A stretch of DNA of 16,510 nt from Prevotella sp. UBA5379 (GTDB lineage: Bacteria > Bacteroidota > Bacteroidia > Bacteroidales > Bacteroidaceae). The position numbers were made by a program, and so were the translations under genes. The notes beneath the pieces are model-generated. The model was not told the origin of the DNA, made no database searches, and was given only the letters and a program-made list of their open reading frames with translations. Below, piece by piece: positions 1 to 5,907 of the stretch. The stretch covers positions 7,828 through 24,337 of the forward strand of contig DHOX01000071.1 in NCBI GenBank assembly GCA_002409785.1. The letters are read 5' to 3'. The stretch's first letter is position 1. The number at the start of each line of letters is the position of its first letter.

Positions 1-602
1 CTCAGGCTGCGGCGGCTAAAGAGGCTGCAATGACCGCTGCTCGTAAGGCAGCGGCAGATCAGGCTGCTCGCGAAGCTGAGGCTGCTCGTGTGGCCGCTGA
101 ACGTAAGGCTCAGGCTGATGCAGAAAGAAGTAAGAAGGAAATAGCTGTAGCTGCACAACAGGAACAGGATGCAGTTAATCTGACGACAGTTGACCGGATG
201 ATGAGCAATGGCTTTGAAGCAAACAGAGGTCGGCTGCCGATGCCGATTACTGGTAATTATCGTATCGTAAGCCATTTTGGACAATATAACGTAGCAGGAT
301 TGAAAGGGGTTACCCTTGACAATAAAGGTATTAATATCTTAGGGGGATCAGGGGCGATGGCCCGTTCCATTTATGACGGGGAAGTAAGCTATGTATTCAG
401 TTATGGAGGATCAATGGTCGTGATGGTTCGTCATGGTGCTTACATCTCTGTCTATTGTAATTTGAAGTCTGTTTTTGTCCATAAGGGAGAACGGGTACGT
501 ACGCGTCAGCCGTTGGGAGTTATCGGAACGGATCATATCCTTCAGTTCCAGTTGCGTAAAGAGACTGCAAAACTGAATCCTGAACTCTGGTTAGGACGGT
601 GA
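1..602 (+). CDS. EnvC-like murein hydrolase activator, degenerate M23/LytM domain (3' part)
   Basis: The reading frame is open from the left edge (first full codon at 3), so the gene starts upstream and the ATG at 30 is internal. The visible part begins with about 60 residues of Ala/Glu/Lys/Arg-rich coiled coil (AREAEAARVAAERKAQADAE). A LytM/M23 fold follows, from about PMPITGNYRIVSHFGQYN to the end at NPELWLGR. That order, coiled coil then C-terminal M23, is typical of EnvC-type proteins that act at the cell wall. The zinc-site residues of active M23 peptidases are absent: the H-x-G-x-D motif reads NKGINI, the Y-x-H motif reads YCN and the H-x-H motif reads ILQ. I infer a non-catalytic amidase activator rather than an endopeptidase. 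It converges with the next gene at a distance of 24 bases. Confidence 0.85.
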   Translation, partial: QAAAAKEAAMTAARKAAADQAAREAEAARVAAERKAQADAERSKKEIAVAAQQEQDAVNLTTVDRMMSNGFEANRGRLPMPITGNYRIVSHFGQYNVAGLKGVTLDNKGINILGGSGAMARSIYDGEVSYVFSYGGSMVVMVRHGAYISVYCNLKSVFVHKGERVRTRQPLGVIGTDHILQFQLRKETAKLNPELWLGR

Positions 603-619
603 GGTCTGGCGATAAGGAG

Positions 620-644
620 GATCAGGTTAAAAGTTTGCCTGGTC
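620..644. terminator. Hairpin between convergent genes, overlapping the argE stop codon
   Basis: GATCAGG (620-626) can pair with CCTGGTC (638-644), 7 bp with one G-U pair and an 11-base loop. It covers the stop codon of the minus-strand deacylase and lies just after the stop of the M23 gene. There is no U-run on either strand, so it is at best a weak bidirectional terminator or a 3'-end stabilising stem. Confidence 0.25.
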
Positions 645-1688
645 CAGTAATCTGACATAAGTGTGAATGGCATCAGATAATTCTTCTGTTGTGATATATT
701 CGTCCGCGGAATGACTACGGGAAGATTGACCGGGGCCAAGTTTAAAAGAGGGGAAGTTCATCAGAGCCTGGTCACTGAGAGTAGGAGAGCCGAAGGGTTT
801 CATTCCCAACGCAACGCATCTCTGGATGATAGGATGCTGGGGATTGATCCGGGAGGATTTTAATCGGAAGGAATGTGCTTTGCATTCACTGCTGAGATGC
901 CGGTCGATAAAGTGGTAAACTTCTTCATTGTCATAAAACTCATTAGTTCGTACGTCAACGAGTGCTGTACAAAGGTCTGGAATAATGTTGTGCTGGGTGC
1001 CTGCGTGTAGAACGGTAACGGTCATCTTGGTAGGTCCGAGAAATGGACTGACTTTTTTGAATTGATAGTCGCGTATCCAGACCAGATCATCCAGCATTTT
1101 GTAGATGGCATTTACTCCTTCATTTCTGGCTGCATGGCCACTCTTCCCATGGGCAATAATATCCAGGACCATTAGTCCCTTTTCTGCCACTGCCGGCTGC
1201 ATGCCGGTTGGCTCACCTACGATCGCCAGATCTACAGAAGGCAGGAGAGGGAGGACTAGACTTATTCCCTCTTTGCCGGAAATCTCTTCTTCTGCTGAAG
1301 CCAGGTAGATGAGATTATAATTTTGAGGCTTTGCCGATAAGATCCGGAATACTTGTAGAAGAGAGGTCAACCCGCCTCCACAGTCGTTTGCCCCCAAGCC
1401 ATAGATGCGGTTCCCTTCCACTGTCGGCTTGAAAGGTGGTTTGGTCCATGAATCTACTGGTTTGACAGTGTCTATATGTGCATTGAGAAGAAGAGTAGGA
1501 CGGCGCTCCTGCCAGTCTGGCGCACAAGCCCATACATTGTTCTTCTTACGATGAGAACTGAAGCCATATTTGTGGAGAGCTTCTTCTATAATACAGGCAG
1601 CCTTTTCTTCATCTTTGCTGATGGAAGGCGTAGCAATAAGTCCTTTCAGAAGTTCCAGAGTCTCATGTGTATAATCTTCTGTGTTCAT
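627..1688 (-). CDS. argE: M20 family deacylase, ArgE/DapE type (acetyl- or succinyl-ornithine/citrulline deacylase)
   Basis: A 353-aa M20 metallopeptidase-fold enzyme of the usual length for Bacteroidota ArgE homologues. The two-zinc site is intact: H71 and D73 in NAHIDTV, bridging D102 in GANDCGGG, E133-E135 in SAEEEIS (catalytic Glu and a ligand), E159 in VGEPTG and H326 in SRSHSADEY. H185 in GKSGHAAR and N234 in TQHNIIP fit the dimerisation-domain residues that reach into the neighbouring active site. The family removes an N-acyl group in arginine biosynthesis. In Bacteroidota the pathway is known to use N-acetyl- or N-succinyl-citrulline intermediates, so the acyl group cannot be told from sequence. 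DapE (succinyl-diaminopimelate) or a dipeptidase are less likely alternatives. Translation starts at an ATG with no clear Shine-Dalgarno. It is transcribed divergently from the acyl-CoA ligase. Confidence 0.85.
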   Translation of the reverse strand: MNTEDYTHETLELLKGLIATPSISKDEEKAACIIEEALHKYGFSSHRKKNNVWACAPDWQERRPTLLLNAHIDTVKPVDSWTKPPFKPTVEGNRIYGLGANDCGGGLTSLLQVFRILSAKPQNYNLIYLASAEEEISGKEGISLVLPLLPSVDLAIVGEPTGMQPAVAEKGLMVLDIIAHGKSGHAARNEGVNAIYKMLDDLVWIRDYQFKKVSPFLGPTKMTVTVLHAGTQHNIIPDLCTALVDVRTNEFYDNEEVYHFIDRHLSSECKAHSFRLKSSRINPQHPIIQRCVALGMKPFGSPTLSDQALMNFPSFKLGPGQSSRSHSADEYITTEELSDAIHTYVRLLDQANF

Positions 1689-1713
1689 TTGGTAAGAATT
1701 AAAATTATCTGCC

Positions 1714-1748
1714 CTGATGATCTTGTATAGCCTGGCTTAGTCCATCAG
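1714..1748 (-). other. Imperfect stem-loop in the argE leader
   Basis: CTGATG (1714-1719) and CATCAG (1743-1748) form a perfect 6-bp outer stem, and a short AGC/GCT helix could form inside. On the minus strand this lies in the presumed roughly 105-nt argE leader. On the plus strand it is followed by a T-rich stretch (1750-1760). I do not recognise a known riboswitch or attenuator, and no leader peptide is evident. Confidence 0.25.
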
Positions 1749-1798
1749 ATTTTTTATTTATAGGATAAGTGAATGCTATAATTGTCATTTTCATTCTG

Positions 1799-1806
1799 CA
1801 AAGTTA
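1799..1806 (-). promoter_or_regulatory. Putative -7 box for argE
   Basis: The minus strand reads TAACTTTG followed by CA, an exact match to the Bacteroidota -7 consensus TAnnTTTG. No TTTG is seen at the expected -33 distance. The leader would be about 105 nt, which is long but allows the stem-loop at 1714-1748 to be transcribed. Confidence 0.4.
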
Positions 1807-1867
1807 AGAAAAAGAATGGAACTGATTTGTTCGGCTGTGAAGAATTCAGAAAAAAGGAGCTTTTTAT

Positions 1868-1898
1868 TTTGTGTTCTTGCTGATTTCGCTTATCTTTG
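1868..1898 (+). promoter_or_regulatory. Promoter of the acyl-CoA ligase gene
   Basis: TTTG at 1868-1871 (-33 element), a 19-bp spacer and TATCTTTG at 1891-1898 (-7 box) match the Bacteroidota housekeeping promoter on both elements. Transcription would start near 1905, giving a leader of only about 15 nt before the ATG at 1921. Confidence 0.7.
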
Positions 1899-1920
1899 CA
1901 TATATAAAGAATAGACTTAT

Positions 1921-3729
1921 ATGCAAACAAGATGTCATCTTTCAGTGCTGATTCATAAACAGGCCAAAAAGTATGGGGATCGACCAGCCTTGACTTTTCG
2001 GAGTTTTGGGAGTCTGCAATGGAGATCCGTTTCATGGAACCGGTTCTCCCTCAGGGTGAAGCAAGTCAGCAATGCTTTGTTGAATCTGGGTGTGAAACCC
2101 CAGGAGAATATTGCTGTTTTCTCACAGAACTGTGTCCAATATCTCTACACTAACTTCGGCGCATACGGTGTACGTGTAGTCACGATACCACTCTATGCCT
2201 CGAGCAGTGAGCAGCAACTTCAATATATCATTGATGATGCTCAAGTACGTTTTATCTTTGTAGGTGAGCAAGAGCAATATAATAAGGCTCATCGTGTCTT
2301 TGCACTTTGTCCCTCGTTGGAGCACATCATCATTTATGATCGCAGCGTAAGAATTTCTACCCATGATCCTAACGCACTTTATTTTGAGGACTTTTTGAAA
2401 TTGGGCGAGAATCTGCCCCGCCAGTCAGAGGTTGAGGCTTTATGGACTCAAGCTAGTATGGATGATGTTTGTGATATTCTCTATACGAGTGGAACAACGG
2501 GTGAAAGTAAGGGAGTGATCTTGACGTATAAGCAGTATGATGCTGCTTGTAAGGCGAATGATGCCTGTGTCCCGATCAGGGATAAAGATCGTGTGATCAA
2601 TTTCCTGCCATTTACCCATATCTTCGAACGCGGATGGGCCTATTTATGCCTGACAGAAGGTGCCCAGTTGATTATTAATACATATCCTAAAGAGATCCAG
2701 GAATCCATGCAGGAGACCCATCCTACCTGTATGTGTTCCGTACCTCGCTTTTGGGAGAAAGTTTATATTGCGGTAAAAGACAGGATGGACCATTCCTCCT
2801 CTTTACAGAGGAAGATTTTCCAGTATGCACTGGCTGTGGGGTATAAGCGGAATGTGTCCTGCAAGAGCAGGGGGAAACGTGTGCCGGTCACTTTGGAATT
2901 AAAATACAGAGTGCTTGACAGGACAATCCTCAGCCTGGTGCGCAAGCAACTAGGATTGATTCATCCGAATATCTTTCCTACGGCAGGAGCATACGTTTCT
3001 CCTGAAGTGGAAGGATTTATCCATGCCATAGGTCTCTTCATGGTGGTAGGATATGGCTTGACAGAGAGTCTGGCTACAGTTTCTTGTATATTCAAGAACA
3101 AGCCGTTTACGATTGGTTCTGTAGGACGTCCGATCAATAGTATCCAGATCAAGATAGGTAAGGATAATGAGATCCTTCTCAAGGGGCCGACGATCACCAA
3201 AGGCTACTATAAGCGTGATAATATTAATGCTATTGCTTTTGATGAAGAAGGTTTCTTCCATACCGGTGATGCGGGGTATATGAAAAATGGGGAGCTTTTC
3301 CTTCAGGAGCGTATCAAGGATCTTTTCAAGACAAGTAATGGTAAGTATATAGCTCCTCAGCAGATAGAAGCGCTTCTGCTGGTAGATAAATTCATTGACC
3401 AGGTGGCGATCATCGCTGACCAGAGAAAATTCGTTTCTGCATTGATCGTGCCTGAATTCAGGATTGCAGAAGAGTGGGCTCGTAAGCATAAGATCCCATT
3501 TGGCTCTCGTGAAGATTTGTGTGCCAATGAGCAGTTCAATGAGATGATGATGGACCGCATCTCAACTCTTCAGCAGACGCTGGCTCCCTATCAGCAGATT
3601 AAACATTTTACGCTTCTTCCGCACCATTTTTCAGAAGAATCAGGCGAGCTGACCAGCACGTTGAAATTAAAGCGGCCTGTGATCACAAAGAATTACAAAG
3701 CGATTATTGATAAGATGTATGTCAGTTGA
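1921..3729 (+). CDS. AMP-forming acyl-CoA synthetase (long-chain fatty-acid-CoA ligase type)
   Basis: A 602-aa member of the ANL adenylating superfamily. It would activate a fatty acid with ATP to acyl-AMP and then form acyl-CoA. Motifs appear in order: P-loop YTSGTTGESKG (188-198), FLPFTHIFER (228-237), SVPRFWEKVY (273-282) typical of long-chain ligases, YGLTES (378-383), TGD (448-450), and ERIKDLFKTSNGKYIAPQQIE-like hinge region (about 463-483). ELTSTLKLKR near residue 580 carries candidate catalytic lysines. The layout resembles the FadD15/FAA group rather than acetyl-CoA synthetases; the substrate chain length is inferred. The ATG at 1921 is about 15 nt after the predicted transcription start. 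It lies 71 bp upstream of prfB on the same strand and may be cotranscribed with it. Confidence 0.85.
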   Translation: MQTRCHLSVLIHKQAKKYGDRPALTFRSFGSLQWRSVSWNRFSLRVKQVSNALLNLGVKPQENIAVFSQNCVQYLYTNFGAYGVRVVTIPLYASSSEQQLQYIIDDAQVRFIFVGEQEQYNKAHRVFALCPSLEHIIIYDRSVRISTHDPNALYFEDFLKLGENLPRQSEVEALWTQASMDDVCDILYTSGTTGESKGVILTYKQYDAACKANDACVPIRDKDRVINFLPFTHIFERGWAYLCLTEGAQLIINTYPKEIQESMQETHPTCMCSVPRFWEKVYIAVKDRMDHSSSLQRKIFQYALAVGYKRNVSCKSRGKRVPVTLELKYRVLDRTILSLVRKQLGLIHPNIFPTAGAYVSPEVEGFIHAIGLFMVVGYGLTESLATVSCIFKNKPFTIGSVGRPINSIQIKIGKDNEILLKGPTITKGYYKRDNINAIAFDEEGFFHTGDAGYMKNGELFLQERIKDLFKTSNGKYIAPQQIEALLLVDKFIDQVAIIADQRKFVSALIVPEFRIAEEWARKHKIPFGSREDLCANEQFNEMMMDRISTLQQTLAPYQQIKHFTLLPHHFSEESGELTSTLKLKRPVITKNYKAIIDKMYVS

Positions 3730-3800
3730 TATTGCTGGAAAGGTGAACTGGTGAACAGCCGTAAGTGGAATGAGATAAATAAGGATTTGAGGAATAGTAA

Positions 3801-4922
3801 ATGATTACAGTTGATCAACTGAAAGATGTGCAGGAGCGTGTAGATGCTTTGCACCGTTATTTGAATATTGACCAGAAGAAAGTAGAATATGAAGAGGAAC
3901 AGTTGCGGACTCAGGCTCCTGATTTCTGGAATGATCCCAAACGGGCTCAGGCTCAGATGATCAAAGTCAAGGACATTGAAAAATGGCTGAAGGACTATAG
4001 AGAGGTCTGTCAGGATGCAGATGAATTGAAACTGGCTTGTGATTTCTACAAGGAAGAAATGGTTAGTGAAGAGGAAGTTGAAGTTGACTATGCCAAGGCG
4101 ATTAAGGATATTGAAGCATTAGAGTTGAGGAACATGCTGCGTCAGAAGGAAGATCCGATGAGTGCTGTGATGAAAATCAATTCCGGAGCGGGAGGTACAG
4201 AAAGTCAGGATTGGGCTTCAATGCTTATGCGTATGTATATGCGCTGGAGTGAGGCTCATGGCTATAAGGTGAAGATTACCAATATCCTGGATGGTGACGA
4301 AGCGGGCATTAAAAGTGTTGAGATGACCATTGAGGGAGAGTATGCTTATGGTTATTTAAAGAGTGAAAATGGAGTTCATCGTCTGGTCAGGGTCTCTCCA
4401 TATAATGCCCAGGGGAAACGGATGACAAGTTTTGCCTCCGTATTTGTCTCTCCGTTGGTTGATGATACCATAGAGGTTGATGTCGATCCGGCCAGGGTGT
4501 CTTGGGATACGTTCCGTTCCAGTGGAGCAGGTGGACAGAATGTGAATAAGGTCGAATCTGGTGTCCGGCTGAGGTATCAGTATGAAGATCCTGATACAGG
4601 TAAAAAGGAAGAAATCCTGATTGAGAATACGGAGACTCGTGACCAACCTAAAAACCGGGCTAAGGCCATGTTGCTTTTGAAGAGTCAGTTGTATGACCGT
4701 GCGATGAAGAAGCAAATGGCCGCCAAAGCGAAGATTGAGGCCGGAAAGAAGAAGATTGAGTGGGGGAGCCAGATCCGTAGTTATGTCTTTGATGACCGCA
4801 GGGTGAAAGACCATCGCACAGGTTTTCAGACGTCTGATGTGGATTCTGTGATGAACGGGAAGATAGATGGCTTTATCAAAGCGTATTTGATGGAATTTCA
4901 TGCCACGGAGGGAGAGAACTGA
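3801..4922 (+). CDS. prfB: Peptide chain release factor 2
   Basis: A 373-aa class I release factor that ends translation at UGA and UAA. The GGQ peptidyl-hydrolase motif is at 244-246 within RSSGAGGQNVNKVESG. The SPF stop-codon recognition tripeptide of RF2 appears as SPY (199-201, in HRLVRVSPYNAQGKR). GAGGTESQDWA (129-139) marks the RF2-type core. The frame is uninterrupted from ATG to stop: at the place of the usual programmed +1 frameshift (E. coli RGYL-stop-DYD) the protein reads HRYLNIDQKK without a UGA. A weak purine-rich site (GAGGAA) precedes the ATG. It is followed closely by a small membrane protein gene and a CYTH gene on the same strand. Confidence 0.95.
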   Translation: MITVDQLKDVQERVDALHRYLNIDQKKVEYEEEQLRTQAPDFWNDPKRAQAQMIKVKDIEKWLKDYREVCQDADELKLACDFYKEEMVSEEEVEVDYAKAIKDIEALELRNMLRQKEDPMSAVMKINSGAGGTESQDWASMLMRMYMRWSEAHGYKVKITNILDGDEAGIKSVEMTIEGEYAYGYLKSENGVHRLVRVSPYNAQGKRMTSFASVFVSPLVDDTIEVDVDPARVSWDTFRSSGAGGQNVNKVESGVRLRYQYEDPDTGKKEEILIENTETRDQPKNRAKAMLLLKSQLYDRAMKKQMAAKAKIEAGKKKIEWGSQIRSYVFDDRRVKDHRTGFQTSDVDSVMNGKIDGFIKAYLMEFHATEGEN

Positions 4923-4952
4923 TGATAATAATCACCTAAATAATATAAGACT

Positions 4953-5102
4953 ATGAGTAGTAACAAGGCATTAAGAAAATCGAAGCACGAAGCTTATGAG
5001 AAGAAGCAGGAAGATAAAGGCAAGTTAGTGATCTACCTTATTTTCGGGGGCCTGATTATCCTGGCCATTATTTTTATGATCGTCACTTTTTCCAATAACT
5101 GA
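4953..5102 (+). CDS. Small single-span membrane protein, 49 aa, unknown function
   Basis: ATG at 4953 to TGA at 5100-5102. The N-terminal half is short and highly charged (KALRKSKHEAYEKKQEDKGK). It is followed by one strongly hydrophobic segment, LVIYLIFGGLIILAIIFMIV (residues 25-44), and the tail TFSNN. The basic residues precede the helix, so an N-in, C-out topology is expected. The stop overlaps the start of the CYTH gene by one base (TGATG), a sign of translational coupling and a good argument that it is a real gene. It begins 30 bases after prfB. I do not recognise a named family. Confidence 0.75.
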   Translation: MSSNKALRKSKHEAYEKKQEDKGKLVIYLIFGGLIILAIIFMIVTFSNN

Positions 5103-5605
5103 TGAGTGGACTGGAGATAGAGAGGAAATTCTTGGTTAAGAAGGGCAACGCCTTTCGGCAGGCTGCCCTTTCCAGCAGTCACATCCGCCAAGGTTATATC
5201 CCGTCTGAAGGAGCCACAGTGCGCATCCGGATACGGGATGAAAAGGCTTATCTGACCATCAAGGGGAAGTCGGTAAATCATGGAATGACCCGGTATGAAT
5301 TTGAGAAGGAAATTTCACTTGATGAGGCTGAACATCTGCTGGTACTTTGTCAAGGCGGGATTATAGATAAGCGTCGTTATCTGGTCCCTTCTGGCCATCA
5401 TACTTTTGAGGTGGATGAGTTTTATGGCGATAATCAAGGGCTGGTCATGGCTGAAGTGGAGTTGGGTTCAGAAGATGAAGCTTATGTAAAACCGGATTTT
5501 ATCGGTCAGGAAGTGACAGGTGATCCACGTTTCTATAATTCTCACATGCTTCTGCATCCCTTTTCAGAATGGAAAGATACAATCCCTGAGGATTTCCGGC
5601 ATTGA
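5102..5605 (+). CDS. CYTH domain protein (triphosphate tunnel metalloenzyme)
   Basis: A 167-aa single-domain CYTH/TTM protein. The signature ExExK is at the N-terminus (E5, E7, K9 in LEIERKF). Other tunnel-lining charged residues are visible: R41 and R43 (VRIRIRD), K54/K56 (TIKGK), E66/E68 (YEFEKE), K90-R91-R92, E103/D105 (FEVDEF) and E118/E120 (AEVEL). DPRFYNSHM near the C-terminus is typical of this branch. Bacterial members hydrolyse inorganic triphosphate or other triphosphate substrates with a divalent metal; class IV adenylate cyclases and thiamine triphosphatases share the fold. An inorganic triphosphatase is the likeliest role, though the substrate is not proven. Its start overlaps the preceding stop by one base, and the next gene is a phosphate transporter under its own promoter. 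Confidence 0.85.
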   Translation: MSGLEIERKFLVKKGNAFRQAALSSSHIRQGYIPSEGATVRIRIRDEKAYLTIKGKSVNHGMTRYEFEKEISLDEAEHLLVLCQGGIIDKRRYLVPSGHHTFEVDEFYGDNQGLVMAEVELGSEDEAYVKPDFIGQEVTGDPRFYNSHMLLHPFSEWKDTIPEDFRH

Positions 5606-5823
5606 GCAGATGCTGGTTTTGAAATCCGTTTCATGATTGGAGAATTGGATCATGATCTTTTGTAAGTAGAGCTGACTGTTAGACTGTGGAGATGAATATG
5701 GCAGAATATCTTGAGACTGTCTAAGGGTTAGGCTCTTGTGTCTCCTTTTAAGGGGTTCTGTTGGGTATTCAGGTTGGTTACGATTATCGTTTTTTGCTTT
5801 GCCTTAGGGGTAGACATTGCTTA
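5606..5823. other. Non-coding stretch before the phosphate transporter promoter
   Basis: No ORF with coding character, no RNA gene and no convincing terminator is seen. The only structure noticed is a weak GAGAC/GTCTC pairing. The regulatory array of the transporter begins at 5824. Confidence 0.5.
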
Positions 5824-5881
5824 TTGTAACATGATTGTAACTTATGTTTAAACGTCTTGTCATATTTATGACATACCTTTG
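5824..5881 (+). promoter_or_regulatory. Pho-box-like array plus -7 box of the phosphate transporter
   Basis: Four heptamers sit at exact 11-bp pitch: TTGTAAC (5824), TTGTAAC (5835), GTTTAAA (5846, degenerate) and TTGTCAT (5857). Ten bases after the last lies TACCTTTG (5874-5881), a full -7 consensus, and no -33 TTTG is present. E. coli PhoB binds 11-bp direct repeats of CTGTCAT-like heptamers that replace the -35 element about 10 bp before the -10, so the layout matches an activator-dependent Pho promoter. The last heptamer also falls in a perfect palindrome, TGTCATA-TT-TATGACA (5858-5873). The ATG at 5908 follows after a leader of about 20 nt. Confidence 0.65.
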
Positions 5882-5907
5882 TAACGTCAAACAGTAATAA
5901 GATTAGT

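Noticed and set aside
33..135. Ala-codon-rich repetitive DNA as a tandem repeat array
   Set aside because: There is no fixed repeat unit; it is coding low complexity from an Ala/Glu/Arg coiled coil.
2950..3489. 179-aa open frame on the minus strand
   Set aside because: It is wholly antisense to the conserved core of the acyl-CoA ligase, has no promoter and shows no recognisable domain.
4356..4901. 181-aa open frame on the minus strand
   Set aside because: It lies antisense to the catalytic half of prfB, whose motifs are intact; composition looks like a shadow of that gene.
5858..5873. Palindrome TGTCATA-TT-TATGACA as a separate repressor operator
   Set aside because: It overlaps the fourth Pho-like heptamer and the approach to the -7 box, and the 11-bp array explains the site better; a second regulator is not excluded.
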